Notes: generated from the letters alone by a model not told the origin. DNA of 64,000 bases from Aquimarina sp. U1-2 (GCF_017897595.1 NZ_JAGKIK010000016.1:29385-93384); one strand, 5' to 3'; positions 33,959 to 44,040 are shown, numbered from the stretch's first letter. Translations and numbers: made by a program.

Positions 33959-36055
33959 TTATTTTTTGAGCAATTTTAATATAGCTTGCATTTCTTCTGG
34001 ATAATCTTCAATTTGGTTTTCTCCGGAATCTATCCGTTGAAGAATATTAGTTATATTACTTAAAGAATCAATATCTGTTTTTAATTGAATTTCTTCTGTA
34101 ATTGTTAAATCACGACTTATCACATTCATTTTATCTATTTCCTCTTGGGTTGGATAAGTGAAACTCAATTCAAATTTTTTCTCTTTGATAAGATTGAATT
34201 CTTTTTCTAGTAAGTTCATAAAGTTACCTACTCCAAAGACTCTTACCCAAGCCTTACTTCTAGTAATGGCAGTAAATAAAATATTTCTTCGTTCTCTTAA
34301 TCCTCTATTGGGGATAATAGGATGAGAATAACAATCCTGACCATTCATTATATAGACGTAAGGTACTTCATTTCCTTTTGCTCTATTTATTCCCGTAAAA
34401 GCTATTGATTTATCTCTATAAAATTCATCCTTATCAACATCTCCAGCTATATGGCTTCTAATGCCCTTTGAATCTAATAAGGCTCTAATCATTGCAACTT
34501 CTTTTTTAGTGGTTAAGGCCAAAGGGTTTATAACTATAATATCTCGATGAAGAAGCTCTTCTTTTTTTAGATTTTTTTCAATATCATCGGCAATAGCTTT
34601 TGCTTGTGCCTGCTTTGAGGTGAAGGTTTTGAACTGTATAATGTCTTCTAAATTAATTTCTTGTTCTAAGAATTTATGAGTTGCTTCATTTGCTCTTGTT
34701 AACGTAACTTTTTCCTTTGCTTTTAAAACTCCTTCTTTCACCAAGTAACCAACATCATTCCATAGAGCAGGTTGATCGAAGAATTGAACTAAGCCTTTGT
34801 TATGATATATACCGAATCCAAGTGCATGTGCAGTAACAAGTACAGGTCTCGAATTTCGATAACATTTTTTTAAAATTATATCACTTGCATCCTGACCAAA
34901 TATTTTATTCGGATTTCTAAGAGAAGAACCAATATTTAACTTTTGCAATTCATCGTAAGCATATATCAATCTTTTCTTTTTAGTCAATTGTACAAAACAA
35001 AGGTTCAGAAACGATTCGGATAAATCTTGAGCTTCATCGACTAAAATAACATCGTATGAAGGTTTGATTTTTGATTTTTCTATAGATTCTAATGCTTTTT
35101 TACAAACAGCATCAAAGGGTTGAGTTCCAAGCTTATTAGCTAAGGGTTTCGCAGCTCTAACATCTAAATATTCAATACCATTATCTTTACAAAATTCATA
35201 ATAGACCCCTGTACTTCTACTTCCTCCCCATGCTTGAATTATTCTTATTTTATCTTTATTGGGTTTTCTTCCCATCTTTTGAATACAAAATAATTCAATC
35301 AATTCTTTAAATTGGTTTTTTAAGGACCTGGTATTAAATGTTACGATAATATTCCAATCTGGATTTATCGCATGTAAATAGGCAGCTTTTAGAGCAAGTA
35401 CGATAGTTTTTCCAGATCCTGCTAGCCCTCTAATTCTTTGTAAACCATCGTGATATTCAATGATGGCTTCTTCTTGTTGATTGTCTAAATTAGCAATAGT
35501 TTCTTCTAATCTTTTTACAATCGCACCTCGTGAATTATCTTTTTTGACATAGCTTCTATCAACTTGGGTCTTTATTTTTATAACAGATTGAATCACTGAA
35601 AGAGCCTTTCTAAAAATCTCTTCAGAAGAGTTATCCCAATCTGGAACAGACTCAATTTCTCGAATTAGGTCTTTATCATTGAACGATGTGTATTTTTCAA
35701 TTACTTCTTTTTCTCTACAAGCGGGTGCGTACGTTATAACCTCAATGTCAACCAAGAGCTTTCTACCCTTATTCAAACTTTCATATTGCTTTAGTTCGGA
35801 TTCAATTTTGTTATATAAGGAATCTCTAACACGTTCCCTGTTTTCAAAATTCAAGCCTTCAATTAAATCAAAAATTATGATTCCTTTGTTCTCAGAAATC
35901 CAAAGTGCGTCCAGAATAATATTTTCTCCTCCCGCATATAATATTGGGTAACCGATATATAACTTGCCTTCTAAATCCCCTTGTTTTTTGAAAAAATTGA
36001 TCAGAAGTTCACTTGAAGCATTTTTATCTGTTTGTCCTTTTTTAATATCTACCAT
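33959..36055 (-). CDS. SF1 (UvrD/Rep-like) helicase with N-terminal nuclease-like region
   Basis: A 698-residue protein. Residues 1-190 contain a NERD-like pattern (YPILYAGGENIILDALWISENKGIIIFDLIEG) resembling a nuclease-related domain. Walker A is GLAGSGKTIVLALKAAYL at about 210, Walker B/DEAQ-type is VILVDEAQDLS at about 335, and the late motifs are SIAFTGINRAKGNEVPYVYIMN and RNILFTAITRSKAWVRVFG near 570-620, typical of UvrD-like SF1A enzymes. Probably a translocase acting on DNA or RNA. It follows the nuclease frame by 5 bp and precedes the DUF2290-like gene by 1 bp. Confidence 0.85.
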   Translation of the reverse strand: MVDIKKGQTDKNASSELLINFFKKQGDLEGKLYIGYPILYAGGENIILDALWISENKGIIIFDLIEGLNFENRERVRDSLYNKIESELKQYESLNKGRKLLVDIEVITYAPACREKEVIEKYTSFNDKDLIREIESVPDWDNSSEEIFRKALSVIQSVIKIKTQVDRSYVKKDNSRGAIVKRLEETIANLDNQQEEAIIEYHDGLQRIRGLAGSGKTIVLALKAAYLHAINPDWNIIVTFNTRSLKNQFKELIELFCIQKMGRKPNKDKIRIIQAWGGSRSTGVYYEFCKDNGIEYLDVRAAKPLANKLGTQPFDAVCKKALESIEKSKIKPSYDVILVDEAQDLSESFLNLCFVQLTKKKRLIYAYDELQKLNIGSSLRNPNKIFGQDASDIILKKCYRNSRPVLVTAHALGFGIYHNKGLVQFFDQPALWNDVGYLVKEGVLKAKEKVTLTRANEATHKFLEQEINLEDIIQFKTFTSKQAQAKAIADDIEKNLKKEELLHRDIIVINPLALTTKKEVAMIRALLDSKGIRSHIAGDVDKDEFYRDKSIAFTGINRAKGNEVPYVYIMNGQDCYSHPIIPNRGLRERRNILFTAITRSKAWVRVFGVGNFMNLLEKEFNLIKEKKFELSFTYPTQEEIDKMNVISRDLTITEEIQLKTDIDSLSNITNILQRIDSGENQIEDYPEEMQAILKLLKK

Positions 36056-36060
36056 ATTTA

Positions 36061-36825
36061 TTAGACAGCCACTTTTTTAAGTGATGATTTTATTTTATTA
36101 AACTCTATATTCTCAAAGTCTCTTTTTGCTTTTCTCTCCACATCAATATCTTTAGTTTCTAATATAGCGGAGAGGTAATTAAGTTTTCGTTTAGTGTTTT
36201 CGAACAAATCTGACCAACGGATTACAGATATTTCTATATTTTCATCCTCATTTTTAAAATAGAAATAAGGGTTGTCTCCCTTATACTCTTTTTTTCTACC
36301 TCTTAATTCTCTTTCCGTCCATTTGTTAAAGTCAGAACTTACTAATAAGATTTTATATTTAATACTATTAGGAAATATACCTATATCTTCAATTTGTTGT
36401 GCATATTTCATTACTTGATTAAGTTCTTTTTGACTAATTTTTACTTTTGGAGCTTTAAGCTCTACTATAAGTATTTCTCTTTTTTCCTCGTCAACAATTT
36501 TTTCACTATATAAGAATAAATCAGTAATTGACTTCACTTTCTTGTCTGTTAAGGCTACCATATTATCTTCATCTTTCGATACCTTATATTTTAGACACTT
36601 ATCTCTTAATTCAGTCAAATTGTTTTCTAAATTTTTATCAGATAAAAGGTTTGTGTTATTGTTATATTGTTCGCCAAATATCCATAACATGTGCTCCAAA
36701 TATTTATGAAGTTGCTTTCTCTCTTTTATACTATTTGAAATATCGGAGTAAACTATTTTTTCGATAAATTCTAGATCTTCTTTTTTTGAAGCAACTTTTT
36801 CCGAAAATTCTATTAAGTCCTCCAG
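36061..36825 (-). CDS. PD-(D/E)XK/Shedu-like nuclease domain, in the same frame as the GHKL ATPase after a TAA
   Basis: The frame is open from immediately after the TAA at 36826-36828 to the stop at 36061 (254 codons) and reads LEDLIEFSEKVASKK, then EDLEFIEKIVYSDISNS, then KQLHKYLEHMLWIFGEQY, clearly coding although it holds no ATG before the one inside EHMLW. The nuclease signature is an Asp in ITDLFLYS, Glu and Lys in ILIVELKAPKV and a Gln in ELNQVMKYAQQI. It is probably the C-terminal half of the preceding ATPase, cut off by a nonsense codon. If translated separately it would need a weak TTG start near 36699 and would lose part of its N-terminal helix. Confidence 0.75.
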   Translation of the reverse strand: MEDLIEFSEKVASKKEDLEFIEKIVYSDISNSIKERKQLHKYLEHMLWIFGEQYNNNTNLLSDKNLENNLTELRDKCLKYKVSKDEDNMVALTDKKVKSITDLFLYSEKIVDEEKREILIVELKAPKVKISQKELNQVMKYAQQIEDIGIFPNSIKYKILLVSSDFNKWTERELRGRKKEYKGDNPYFYFKNEDENIEISVIRWSDLFENTKRKLNYLSAILETKDIDVERKAKRDFENIEFNKIKSSLKKVAV

Positions 36826-38109
36826 TTAAGTTTTTTCTAAGAGGTTGTGAAACTTACTAATAGTTTTCTTATCTAATTTGAGAATTTCTTTAAGAATAAC
36901 TTCTAACTCTCCATTCGCTATAGTTTTGTCAATTAGGGGGTAAATGATTTCGCGTAATTTTTCTTGGTTATTAAGTAGATGATACTTATCCTCTACGATA
37001 TATGCTAATTTATCAAAAAGTAACTCTTTTGATAGAGAAGAGGCTGCTTTTTCCTTATATGGATAATGAATATCATGCTTAAGCTTATCCGTGAAATTAT
37101 CAAATTCTTTATTTTTTTCTTTAAAAAAAGAATTTAAAGTGTTTTTTAGAAAAGATCTGTAATTGGATAATTCTTCATCAAATCCATCTAAATCAATATT
37201 TCTGTAATTATCTGGTGTAAGTACGTCAGATTGCATATAAATGTACCAACCACCTATTTTTGGACTTAGCCAATTTGCATCGAATTTAAAGCTATTTGCT
37301 ACCGTATATATGCCTGCGTTATTAACTGTTAGAAAAGCTCGAATCCCATCAATATTTTTTAATCTAAAAAAGGAGAAAAAGACCTTGTTTTTTTTACCTT
37401 TTTTATCAAGGTAAATTAGACTTTTTTTTATTGGCTCCTCTAAAAGAAATTCTTCGGGTAAAAGCTTCTCTTTGTTTATATGGAAATTAACCTTATTATT
37501 AAAAATGTCTAAGGGGTATCTTTCAAAAATAGCATCTTTTATATTTTCTTTTAAGAATTGTTGTGTTATTTTTCTATTTCTATCTCTCCCTTTTTCGGTT
37601 TCCTGATTATTATATAAATCTTCAATTGTAACTTTATAACCTGTTCTATGATTGTCTCCTTTTAATTTTTTTTCATCTGTAGTTATATCTATTTCACCAA
37701 CTTTAGCAAATTCAAAAAATTGTTCAGTTGATAGAGGAATGATAGATTTACTAAAAAATCCTTCTGACTGATCATAACCAATTGTTTCAATGATAAATTT
37801 TTTTCCTATTTGGAAAGCGCAGAAACGACCAATACCTTTTCCTCCCTCTTTATTTCCTGTAGCAATGTCTAATGTTTTATATTCTAATTCAGAACTATGC
37901 ACTCCTATACCATCATCTTCAATTGAAATTTTTTTAATTAATAGAGGGTGAACTTCTTTTTCGTCAGAATAGTCTATATCGATCCAGATATTTTTTGCTC
38001 TAGCTTGGATTGAGTTATTTATTAGCTCAGTAAATGCTGAAAAGGTAGTAATATGATTTGGTATAACATCTTTTAAAAGCCTAGTATTGACTGTAAACTT
38101 TCTTTTCAT
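36826..38109 (-). CDS. GHKL (MutL/MORC/Hsp90-like) ATPase
   Basis: A 427-residue protein with a complete Bergerat ATP fold: N-box FSAFTELINNSIQA at 23-36 (catalytic Glu28, Mg-binding Asn), G1 box SIEDDGIGVH at 62-71 and G2 box GGKGIGRFCAFQIG at 89-102, followed by an S5-like transducer domain. The frame ends at a TAA directly followed in frame by the nuclease domain, so the intact protein would be about 680 residues, an ATPase-nuclease. GHKL ATPases linked to PD-(D/E)XK nucleases and helicases have been described in MORC/MutL-related restriction-like systems. Cytosolic. Starts at ATG 38109 with a weak leader region upstream. Confidence 0.9.
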   Translation of the reverse strand: MKRKFTVNTRLLKDVIPNHITTFSAFTELINNSIQARAKNIWIDIDYSDEKEVHPLLIKKISIEDDGIGVHSSELEYKTLDIATGNKEGGKGIGRFCAFQIGKKFIIETIGYDQSEGFFSKSIIPLSTEQFFEFAKVGEIDITTDEKKLKGDNHRTGYKVTIEDLYNNQETEKGRDRNRKITQQFLKENIKDAIFERYPLDIFNNKVNFHINKEKLLPEEFLLEEPIKKSLIYLDKKGKKNKVFFSFFRLKNIDGIRAFLTVNNAGIYTVANSFKFDANWLSPKIGGWYIYMQSDVLTPDNYRNIDLDGFDEELSNYRSFLKNTLNSFFKEKNKEFDNFTDKLKHDIHYPYKEKAASSLSKELLFDKLAYIVEDKYHLLNNQEKLREIIYPLIDKTIANGELEVILKEILKLDKKTISKFHNLLEKT

Positions 38110-38332
38110 TCGTACCTTGGTTGAGAGTTAAGATTAATTAGAATCATTGCTAATTTAGCTTAATCCTTTAATAAATAAAATCTTTTCTTTGTAAGTCTAC
38201 TTTCTATACCAGAAAATAAGAAAACATAATTGGAGATTGATCCAGTATATAATATTCTATTTTCCTAAGTGATTTGTGGTACAAGGAAAATTCATTTCTA
38301 TCAGGAAAATATAAAAGAGTAGTTTCTATTGT

Positions 38333-41300
38333 TTACCAAAATCTAAAATCCATTTCTAAATTAATACCTCGAAAACTAGGTTTTTGTTTGTTCCTAGTAA
38401 GTAGAGAAACGTCTTTAGAAAGTTTACTTTGTAAATCATTAACAGTGAGTGTTTTGTTTTGCTTCAAAAGATTTATCAGCGAATAACCAAATGCACTAAA
38501 ATCTTTATATTTCTCTGAACCGGTAAATGAAAATTGATCACTCGATGAGGAAGAAATTATCATCGCACCTGATTTTCTCCTAAGATCAGAAAATAAAGCA
38601 TTTGTAATCTCCAGTGTTTTTAAATCTTCGTCATATTCTCCAGATTTACACGCATTAATTAAAAGCAACTTTTTCCTTGCAGGAATGTTATCTATCAAAT
38701 CCTCCATGCTATCATATAAAATACCCTTGTCTGAAATATTTTTAGCATCAATATCGTGAGTAAATAAATAATAATTCTTTTTGTCTTTCGAGAAATTACC
38801 ATGTCCTGAATAATAGACAATAACCACATCATTGACATCGCTCTGCTGTAAAAACTTCTTTAATCTAGGCAATTGCTCTTTTCTAGCATTAGAATTAATT
38901 ATAGTGTCTACATAAATTTTGTTGAAATAATCACTCTTTTCACTTTTATATAAGCTTACTAATCCTCTAATATCATTATCAACATTTTTCAAATTATTAA
39001 AATTCACATATTCTGAAACTCCAATACCGACAATGTAAAGATTTGGTTTCTTACTCTTTACAGGTTGATATTTGATATTTATAGTTTCTTTGTTGCTCTC
39101 GGCCCCATTTTGATTTATTACAGATGCTTGAATCTTGTTTGAACCTTCAGATAGTTCAAGGTCTATCATTTTAATTAATCTATTCGTTTTATCAGATTGC
39201 AGTGATATACCATTTATTCCATTGATTGGCACATCATTGACCCATATGTTTAGCCTATTTAATAAGGAAATGCTATCATTGGCTTTTAGTTCTAATTTAA
39301 TATTCGGAGAATTGGTAATTCGACCAAATTCCTTAAAGATGTCCTTAGAGTTTACAATTTCAATCTCTGGAACATGCCATTTGTCTAATAGCATATTTTC
39401 TTGAAAATTCATCTTTTCAAGACGTTTATAATAAGCATTTTTATAGGATGAAATGAGTAAACTATCAGACATGCCTAGTTCATTCAATACGATATCTGGA
39501 CGATTGTATTTAAGGTCAAATTGTTCAAATGGATAAGTGTTCTCACCCTCTACAAAATGAAGGAACTTTGAAATGTTTTTCGAAGTTTTATAGTAATTTT
39601 TGTCAGTAATAAATGCATATTCTTTCTGTTTACCACTATTAAACTCATAGTATTGTGTTAGTAATTTTTTGTTGTTTAAATTCCATATGCAAATTGATTG
39701 ATCTTTACTACTGCTTACCAATTTATTCTTTGCTATATGTAAATCTATAATTTCGTCAGTATGTTTCCATAGCCGGCTAATTACCTTTTGATCTTTAAAT
39801 GACCATATAAATATTTCTCCATTAGATAATCCCACTATTAGATAATCATATTTATCACTGTAGAGTACTTTATTAATGGGTAGGGGATGATAAAAAGTAT
39901 GGTTATAAGTTTTGTTTTTAGTGTAATTAAATTCTTTAATGTTTTGATAACCAAATAAAAGTGTAGAGTCGTTATGTTTGAAACAAATATTTGCCAAAGA
40001 AGGAGGAGAATGAATTTTACTATATTCATCCTTAATTAAATCATAAATTTGAAGCTCGTTTTTTTCTTTTATTATTAATTTTTCATCATTATTGATCCAT
40101 TCCAAAACTTCCTTGTTTTTCATATGTTTTAGAGCTTTAAATTTCTCTAAATCCCAAATTAATAAATCATTGGATAGACCTTCTGAAATTCCATATTTAT
40201 TGTTTGGTGAAATTATGAACTTTCCTTGGTAATATGTGTCTTCAGGGTTTGGAGTAGAAGCTTTTTTAATGATCTCTCCATCTTTATTGAAACAAACTAT
40301 ATTACTGTTTTTGAAACTAAAATTATCAGTCTCTAGAAAATGATTATACGTAATAAAAAGATTTTCCTTGAAAAATTTAACATTTGAAAAACCATCTATG
40401 TCAATTGTTTCACATTTTTCTAGATCAATGAGTTCATTATTGCACGAGAGATATTTTTGTCGAAGTAGTAAGTTTTCTTTTGTATTAGCAGATATTAGGA
40501 CATCTGTTAAAATTGCATCTTCTTTTACGTTTGGAGATATTAAGATTTCTTCTAAAACTTCATTTTCTTGAATATCTAAAAAACTAATTTTTTCTTTTTT
40601 TATTTTAAAATATGTTTTTTTGTCAATTATCCCTGTACTTAAAACATATTCGGAATTTGATAATATCTTTTCTCTATTATTGTTAATAGATACGATTGAT
40701 ATTTTTCGATCGAGTTCATCTTGATAGGATACCAAAAATTCATTTGAATTGATAGAATTTAAGTCTTTAATTATAGCATTTCGATTTAACGTTATTACTT
40801 GATCAAAATTTACTTTTTTTGAATTATAAACGAATATTCGATTTTCTGAATAAGCATAAATGAAATTATTAATGTCAATTTTTATATTCTCAATAGGTTT
40901 CTTAAATTCATTTTTATAGAGTATTTGATTTTTAAGAGGGTCAAACAAAATTATCTCATTGTTTCTGCTAACAATAAAATTACATTCAATACCATTATAT
41001 TTAATTGCTCTAGGTAGGATATCTCGTATTTCAAAGTCAAATTTGAAGAAAGATTCGAATCTCGACTCATATAGATTATATACATGGCCCCCTTTATAAT
41101 TTTTATAGGTAATTAAGTACTTAGAGTTTAAAGTTGATATTTCATTATGAAATGATTCAAAATTGTAAACATCATTTTTGGAAATGGAATATAATTTGCT
41201 GCTTTTTAAGTTAATAACATATATTTTCTCATTTTGTGATAATCCTGTTATTGCGATAATGAACTTACCACTTTCGTTTACAATTATTTTATCAATTTCA

Positions 41301-42634
41301 TAGTTGAGATTGATGTTTTTAATCAGTCTTAATGTTCGTTTGTTCCACAACTTAATATTTTTTCCTTGATAGGTAATGAAAGTATCTTTTGTTAACAGAG
41401 TTTTGGGATTAATATAAAGCTGATCATAATGCCATAGTTGAGTTTGGACAGAGCGAATATTTTCTTTTTCATTACCTACAATTTTATTATTAACTGTAAT
41501 GTCTTTTTTAAAAAGTTGATGCTTTTTATAATTGAAAACTATAGATTTTGAAAATCGGTCTAATCCATTATGATAAACATATCCGCCGATTATTAAATCA
41601 CTGCTGTTAGGTATAAACTTAATTTGATTGATATAATCAATAATAGTACCTTCGGGCAAGTGGTCCTGAATGGCTATTTCGTAGATTTTTTTAAAATTAT
41701 TTATTTCATAAATCTTTATAAAGTTTCCTTGTGCTATTGCAAGAGTTGCTTCATTAAATGCAATTGATGTTATTAAACCTGTGTTTTCAATAGCTTTGTA
41801 TTGAAAGCGGATTTTCTTTTTAATGATATCATATATATATACTATATTTCCATAACTATATTTGAAAGCTAATAAGTTTCCGTCTTTAGAAAACTCAAGT
41901 AAACTTATAGGGTTGTTTTGGTTTTTGTTTAACTTGGATAACTTAGGTATAGAATCAAAAGTTTTTAAAGAAATTGGATCAATTATTAGAGTATGACCTT
42001 GTTCATATGAAATTGCCAATAACTTGTCGTTTTTGCTTAGTATATTTTTTACCGATTGATGATACAATTCTTTCTTTGAATTGTTTACCTTTCCATTAGA
42101 ATTAAAACTAACAAGAACACTTCCATTAGTTTCCTTTGTATTAATTATTGATTGTCTGAATTTGTTTTCAATAATCCAAAAATAGGGGGTATGATTATTT
42201 GGAAATATCGTACTCATATTTAAATAAGTCTTTTTCTTGTCTGAAGAAAACCAGTTAAACAAATAAGACTCTTTGTTTTGATTATGTACAAGATTTAAAT
42301 ACTGTTTGTTTAGATGGGATATAAATACTACGCTATCATTTTGGGTAAAAGTTAAATCATATATTTCCTGATTATTATTCGTATCAAGTGAATTAATTAG
42401 TTTTTTACTAGATGAATCATAGAAATCAATTTTTTTTCCAGAACTGATTGCAAAATACTTTCCACTTTTACTTATAGCTATGTTTTTTACTGGATTGTTT
42501 AACCGAGTTTCAAGTTTTGTATAAAAATCTATAGTTTGACCTTTTGCTGTATTAAAAAAAGAGCTAAAAAGGGCTAACAATAATATGATATGTTTTTTGG
42601 AAAAATTATTAAGGTCTTTGAACTTATTTATCAT
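38333..42634 (-). CDS. Exported WD40 beta-propeller protein with C-terminal caspase domain
   Basis: A 1433-residue protein. A signal peptide lies at about 15-33 (HIILLLALFSSFFNTAKGQ), so it is probably periplasmic or surface-exposed. Most of residues 35-1060 are WD40-type repeats (for example SKDQSICIWNLNNKKLL and VGLSNGEIFIWSFKDQK), likely two or three propellers. A short beta domain (about 1130-1190) precedes a peptidase C14 caspase domain at about 1195-1433, with catalytic His1278 in VIVYYSGHGNFS and Cys1329 in LLLINACKSGEYDE and the SSSSSDQFSF loop. Third gene of an operon with 42674 and 43143. Its extracytoplasmic location makes it unlike intracellular metacaspase defence effectors. Confidence 0.9.
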   Translation of the reverse strand: MINKFKDLNNFSKKHIILLLALFSSFFNTAKGQTIDFYTKLETRLNNPVKNIAISKSGKYFAISSGKKIDFYDSSSKKLINSLDTNNNQEIYDLTFTQNDSVVFISHLNKQYLNLVHNQNKESYLFNWFSSDKKKTYLNMSTIFPNNHTPYFWIIENKFRQSIINTKETNGSVLVSFNSNGKVNNSKKELYHQSVKNILSKNDKLLAISYEQGHTLIIDPISLKTFDSIPKLSKLNKNQNNPISLLEFSKDGNLLAFKYSYGNIVYIYDIIKKKIRFQYKAIENTGLITSIAFNEATLAIAQGNFIKIYEINNFKKIYEIAIQDHLPEGTIIDYINQIKFIPNSSDLIIGGYVYHNGLDRFSKSIVFNYKKHQLFKKDITVNNKIVGNEKENIRSVQTQLWHYDQLYINPKTLLTKDTFITYQGKNIKLWNKRTLRLIKNINLNYEIDKIIVNESGKFIIAITGLSQNEKIYVINLKSSKLYSISKNDVYNFESFHNEISTLNSKYLITYKNYKGGHVYNLYESRFESFFKFDFEIRDILPRAIKYNGIECNFIVSRNNEIILFDPLKNQILYKNEFKKPIENIKIDINNFIYAYSENRIFVYNSKKVNFDQVITLNRNAIIKDLNSINSNEFLVSYQDELDRKISIVSINNNREKILSNSEYVLSTGIIDKKTYFKIKKEKISFLDIQENEVLEEILISPNVKEDAILTDVLISANTKENLLLRQKYLSCNNELIDLEKCETIDIDGFSNVKFFKENLFITYNHFLETDNFSFKNSNIVCFNKDGEIIKKASTPNPEDTYYQGKFIISPNNKYGISEGLSNDLLIWDLEKFKALKHMKNKEVLEWINNDEKLIIKEKNELQIYDLIKDEYSKIHSPPSLANICFKHNDSTLLFGYQNIKEFNYTKNKTYNHTFYHPLPINKVLYSDKYDYLIVGLSNGEIFIWSFKDQKVISRLWKHTDEIIDLHIAKNKLVSSSKDQSICIWNLNNKKLLTQYYEFNSGKQKEYAFITDKNYYKTSKNISKFLHFVEGENTYPFEQFDLKYNRPDIVLNELGMSDSLLISSYKNAYYKRLEKMNFQENMLLDKWHVPEIEIVNSKDIFKEFGRITNSPNIKLELKANDSISLLNRLNIWVNDVPINGINGISLQSDKTNRLIKMIDLELSEGSNKIQASVINQNGAESNKETINIKYQPVKSKKPNLYIVGIGVSEYVNFNNLKNVDNDIRGLVSLYKSEKSDYFNKIYVDTIINSNARKEQLPRLKKFLQQSDVNDVVIVYYSGHGNFSKDKKNYYLFTHDIDAKNISDKGILYDSMEDLIDNIPARKKLLLINACKSGEYDEDLKTLEITNALFSDLRRKSGAMIISSSSSDQFSFTGSEKYKDFSAFGYSLINLLKQNKTLTVNDLQSKLSKDVSLLTRNKQKPSFRGINLEMDFRFW

Positions 42635-42673
42635 TTAAATTATGATTTACTAGGCTTCATAGAATAATGGTAT

Positions 42674-43141
42674 CTATTCATTTTCAGCTACTTTAAACAT
42701 ATCGCTAATAATAAGCCCTACATAAACACCAAAAAAAGTTTCTATAATAGCAATGAAATAAGTTAGAGAAGAGAAAGAGATTATATTAAAAGCAGCCATT
42801 ACTATTGAACTTGTTAAAAAAGTAATATGTCCATAGATAAATAAATTCGCCATGGTTTTATATAATGGAGAAATTAGATGCTTTTCATTTGCTGCTAGTT
42901 CAGTAGAATCCACATTGTTTTGTTCTTCTTTTTTTTCCTCGACTTTTTTGTTGGCAATTACATATTTTACTAATGCAGTAAGATAAACTGCTTTGATAGG
43001 AACTAAATATTTTAAAATCTCGCTTAACTCTTCGGGAGTAAATCCTTTCAATGCAAAAAGTATCAAAACAAGAATAAAAATTAGTAAACTGGAAGTGATT
43101 ACAAATTTTCCTATATAACTACGATGCTTATCAATATTCAT
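42674..43141 (-). CDS. Four-helix inner-membrane protein of the caspase operon
   Basis: A 155-residue protein with predicted membrane helices at about 12-32, 43-63, 96-120 and 121-148, and a charged cytoplasmic loop (ANKKVEEKKEEQNNVDSTE) between the pairs. No enzymatic motif is seen. It starts 1 bp after the stop of the exported protein gene at 43143 and ends 39 bp before the caspase gene, so the three are co-expressed. It may anchor or release a lethal signal, but no family is recognised. Confidence 0.75.
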   Translation of the reverse strand: MNIDKHRSYIGKFVITSSLLIFILVLILFALKGFTPEELSEILKYLVPIKAVYLTALVKYVIANKKVEEKKEEQNNVDSTELAANEKHLISPLYKTMANLFIYGHITFLTSSIVMAAFNIISFSSLTYFIAIIETFFGVYVGLIISDMFKVAENE

Positions 43142-43142
43142 T

Positions 43143-44006
43143 TTATTTTGTTAAGATATCATTAATAAGGTTTTTAATTTTCAGATTGAAGTCCTTGAGA
43201 TTTTCAATGTATTTTGGATCCATATCCTTATAATCTGAATTTTTAGGAGACCAGATAATTCCTGAACCGTATTTAGCCCCAATCCTATAACTAACATTAA
43301 TATCCTTTTCCAGTTCTTCAAATTCAAAATAAATTCTAATATATTCGAAGTAACCTTCCTCCAGTATTACGTCAACCACATTACTAATATTTATTATCAA
43401 TTCATTATTTAATTTAGATATTGTTTTGAATTGATAGTCTTCAAATTTTGCTTTATACTTTTCAAAATGTTTTTTTAGATGTTTCTCAAGCCTTTCTTTC
43501 AATTCATCTATAGGAATTTTACTTGTAGTATTGTCGGAAAGATTTATGTTAGATAAATCGCCAATAGGAATTTTATGATTATCACTAATTTCACCCATTT
43601 TATCCATATAGTCCTCCTCAACCGATGAATCATTAGATTTTAAAGTGATGAAAGTGTCAATTCCTTCAATTTCAAGATTTAATTGAGTTTTCTCTACTTC
43701 CATTAAAAAAGTAATCTTTTCAAATAGCTCTTTATTAAATTTTTTTCCATTGATAGTTTTGGTTTTTTCATTTAAAGATGCCCAATTGGATTTGTCTTTT
43801 ACTTCCATCAAAACTCTTAGTTCATTATCGTCAACTACAATACCTTTTGCTTGAAGAAGGGAATCAGGGATATTATTCGAGCTTAGCCAATCATTTAACT
43901 CAGGTATTCTAGAGTCAAAAAACGAAGCATGTTTGGCTAGGGCTTCATCTTGGGAGCGTAGAATAATACTAGAAAAAAGAAGTAATAGTAAAAAAAGATT
44001 TTTCAT
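43143..44006 (-). CDS. Exported acidic protein of the caspase operon, unknown
   Basis: A 287-residue protein with a signal peptide (MKNLFLLLLLFSSIILRSQ, cleaved before DEALAK) and a Glu/Lys-rich mostly helical body, with a charged helix around LKERLEKHLKKHFEKYKAKFEDY and a predicted beta region FEYIRIYFEFEELEKDINVSYRIG. No known domain was recognised. First gene of the operon with the membrane protein and the WD40-caspase. It could be the sensor or the substrate of the caspase (inference). Preceded by a hairpin terminator at 44041 that separates it from the gene upstream. Confidence 0.7.
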   Translation of the reverse strand: MKNLFLLLLLFSSIILRSQDEALAKHASFFDSRIPELNDWLSSNNIPDSLLQAKGIVVDDNELRVLMEVKDKSNWASLNEKTKTINGKKFNKELFEKITFLMEVEKTQLNLEIEGIDTFITLKSNDSSVEEDYMDKMGEISDNHKIPIGDLSNINLSDNTTSKIPIDELKERLEKHLKKHFEKYKAKFEDYQFKTISKLNNELIINISNVVDVILEEGYFEYIRIYFEFEELEKDINVSYRIGAKYGSGIIWSPKNSDYKDMDPKYIENLKDFNLKIKNLINDILTK

Positions 44007-44040
44007 TTTAGTTGTTTAGTTATATAGTAATAATTATAAA

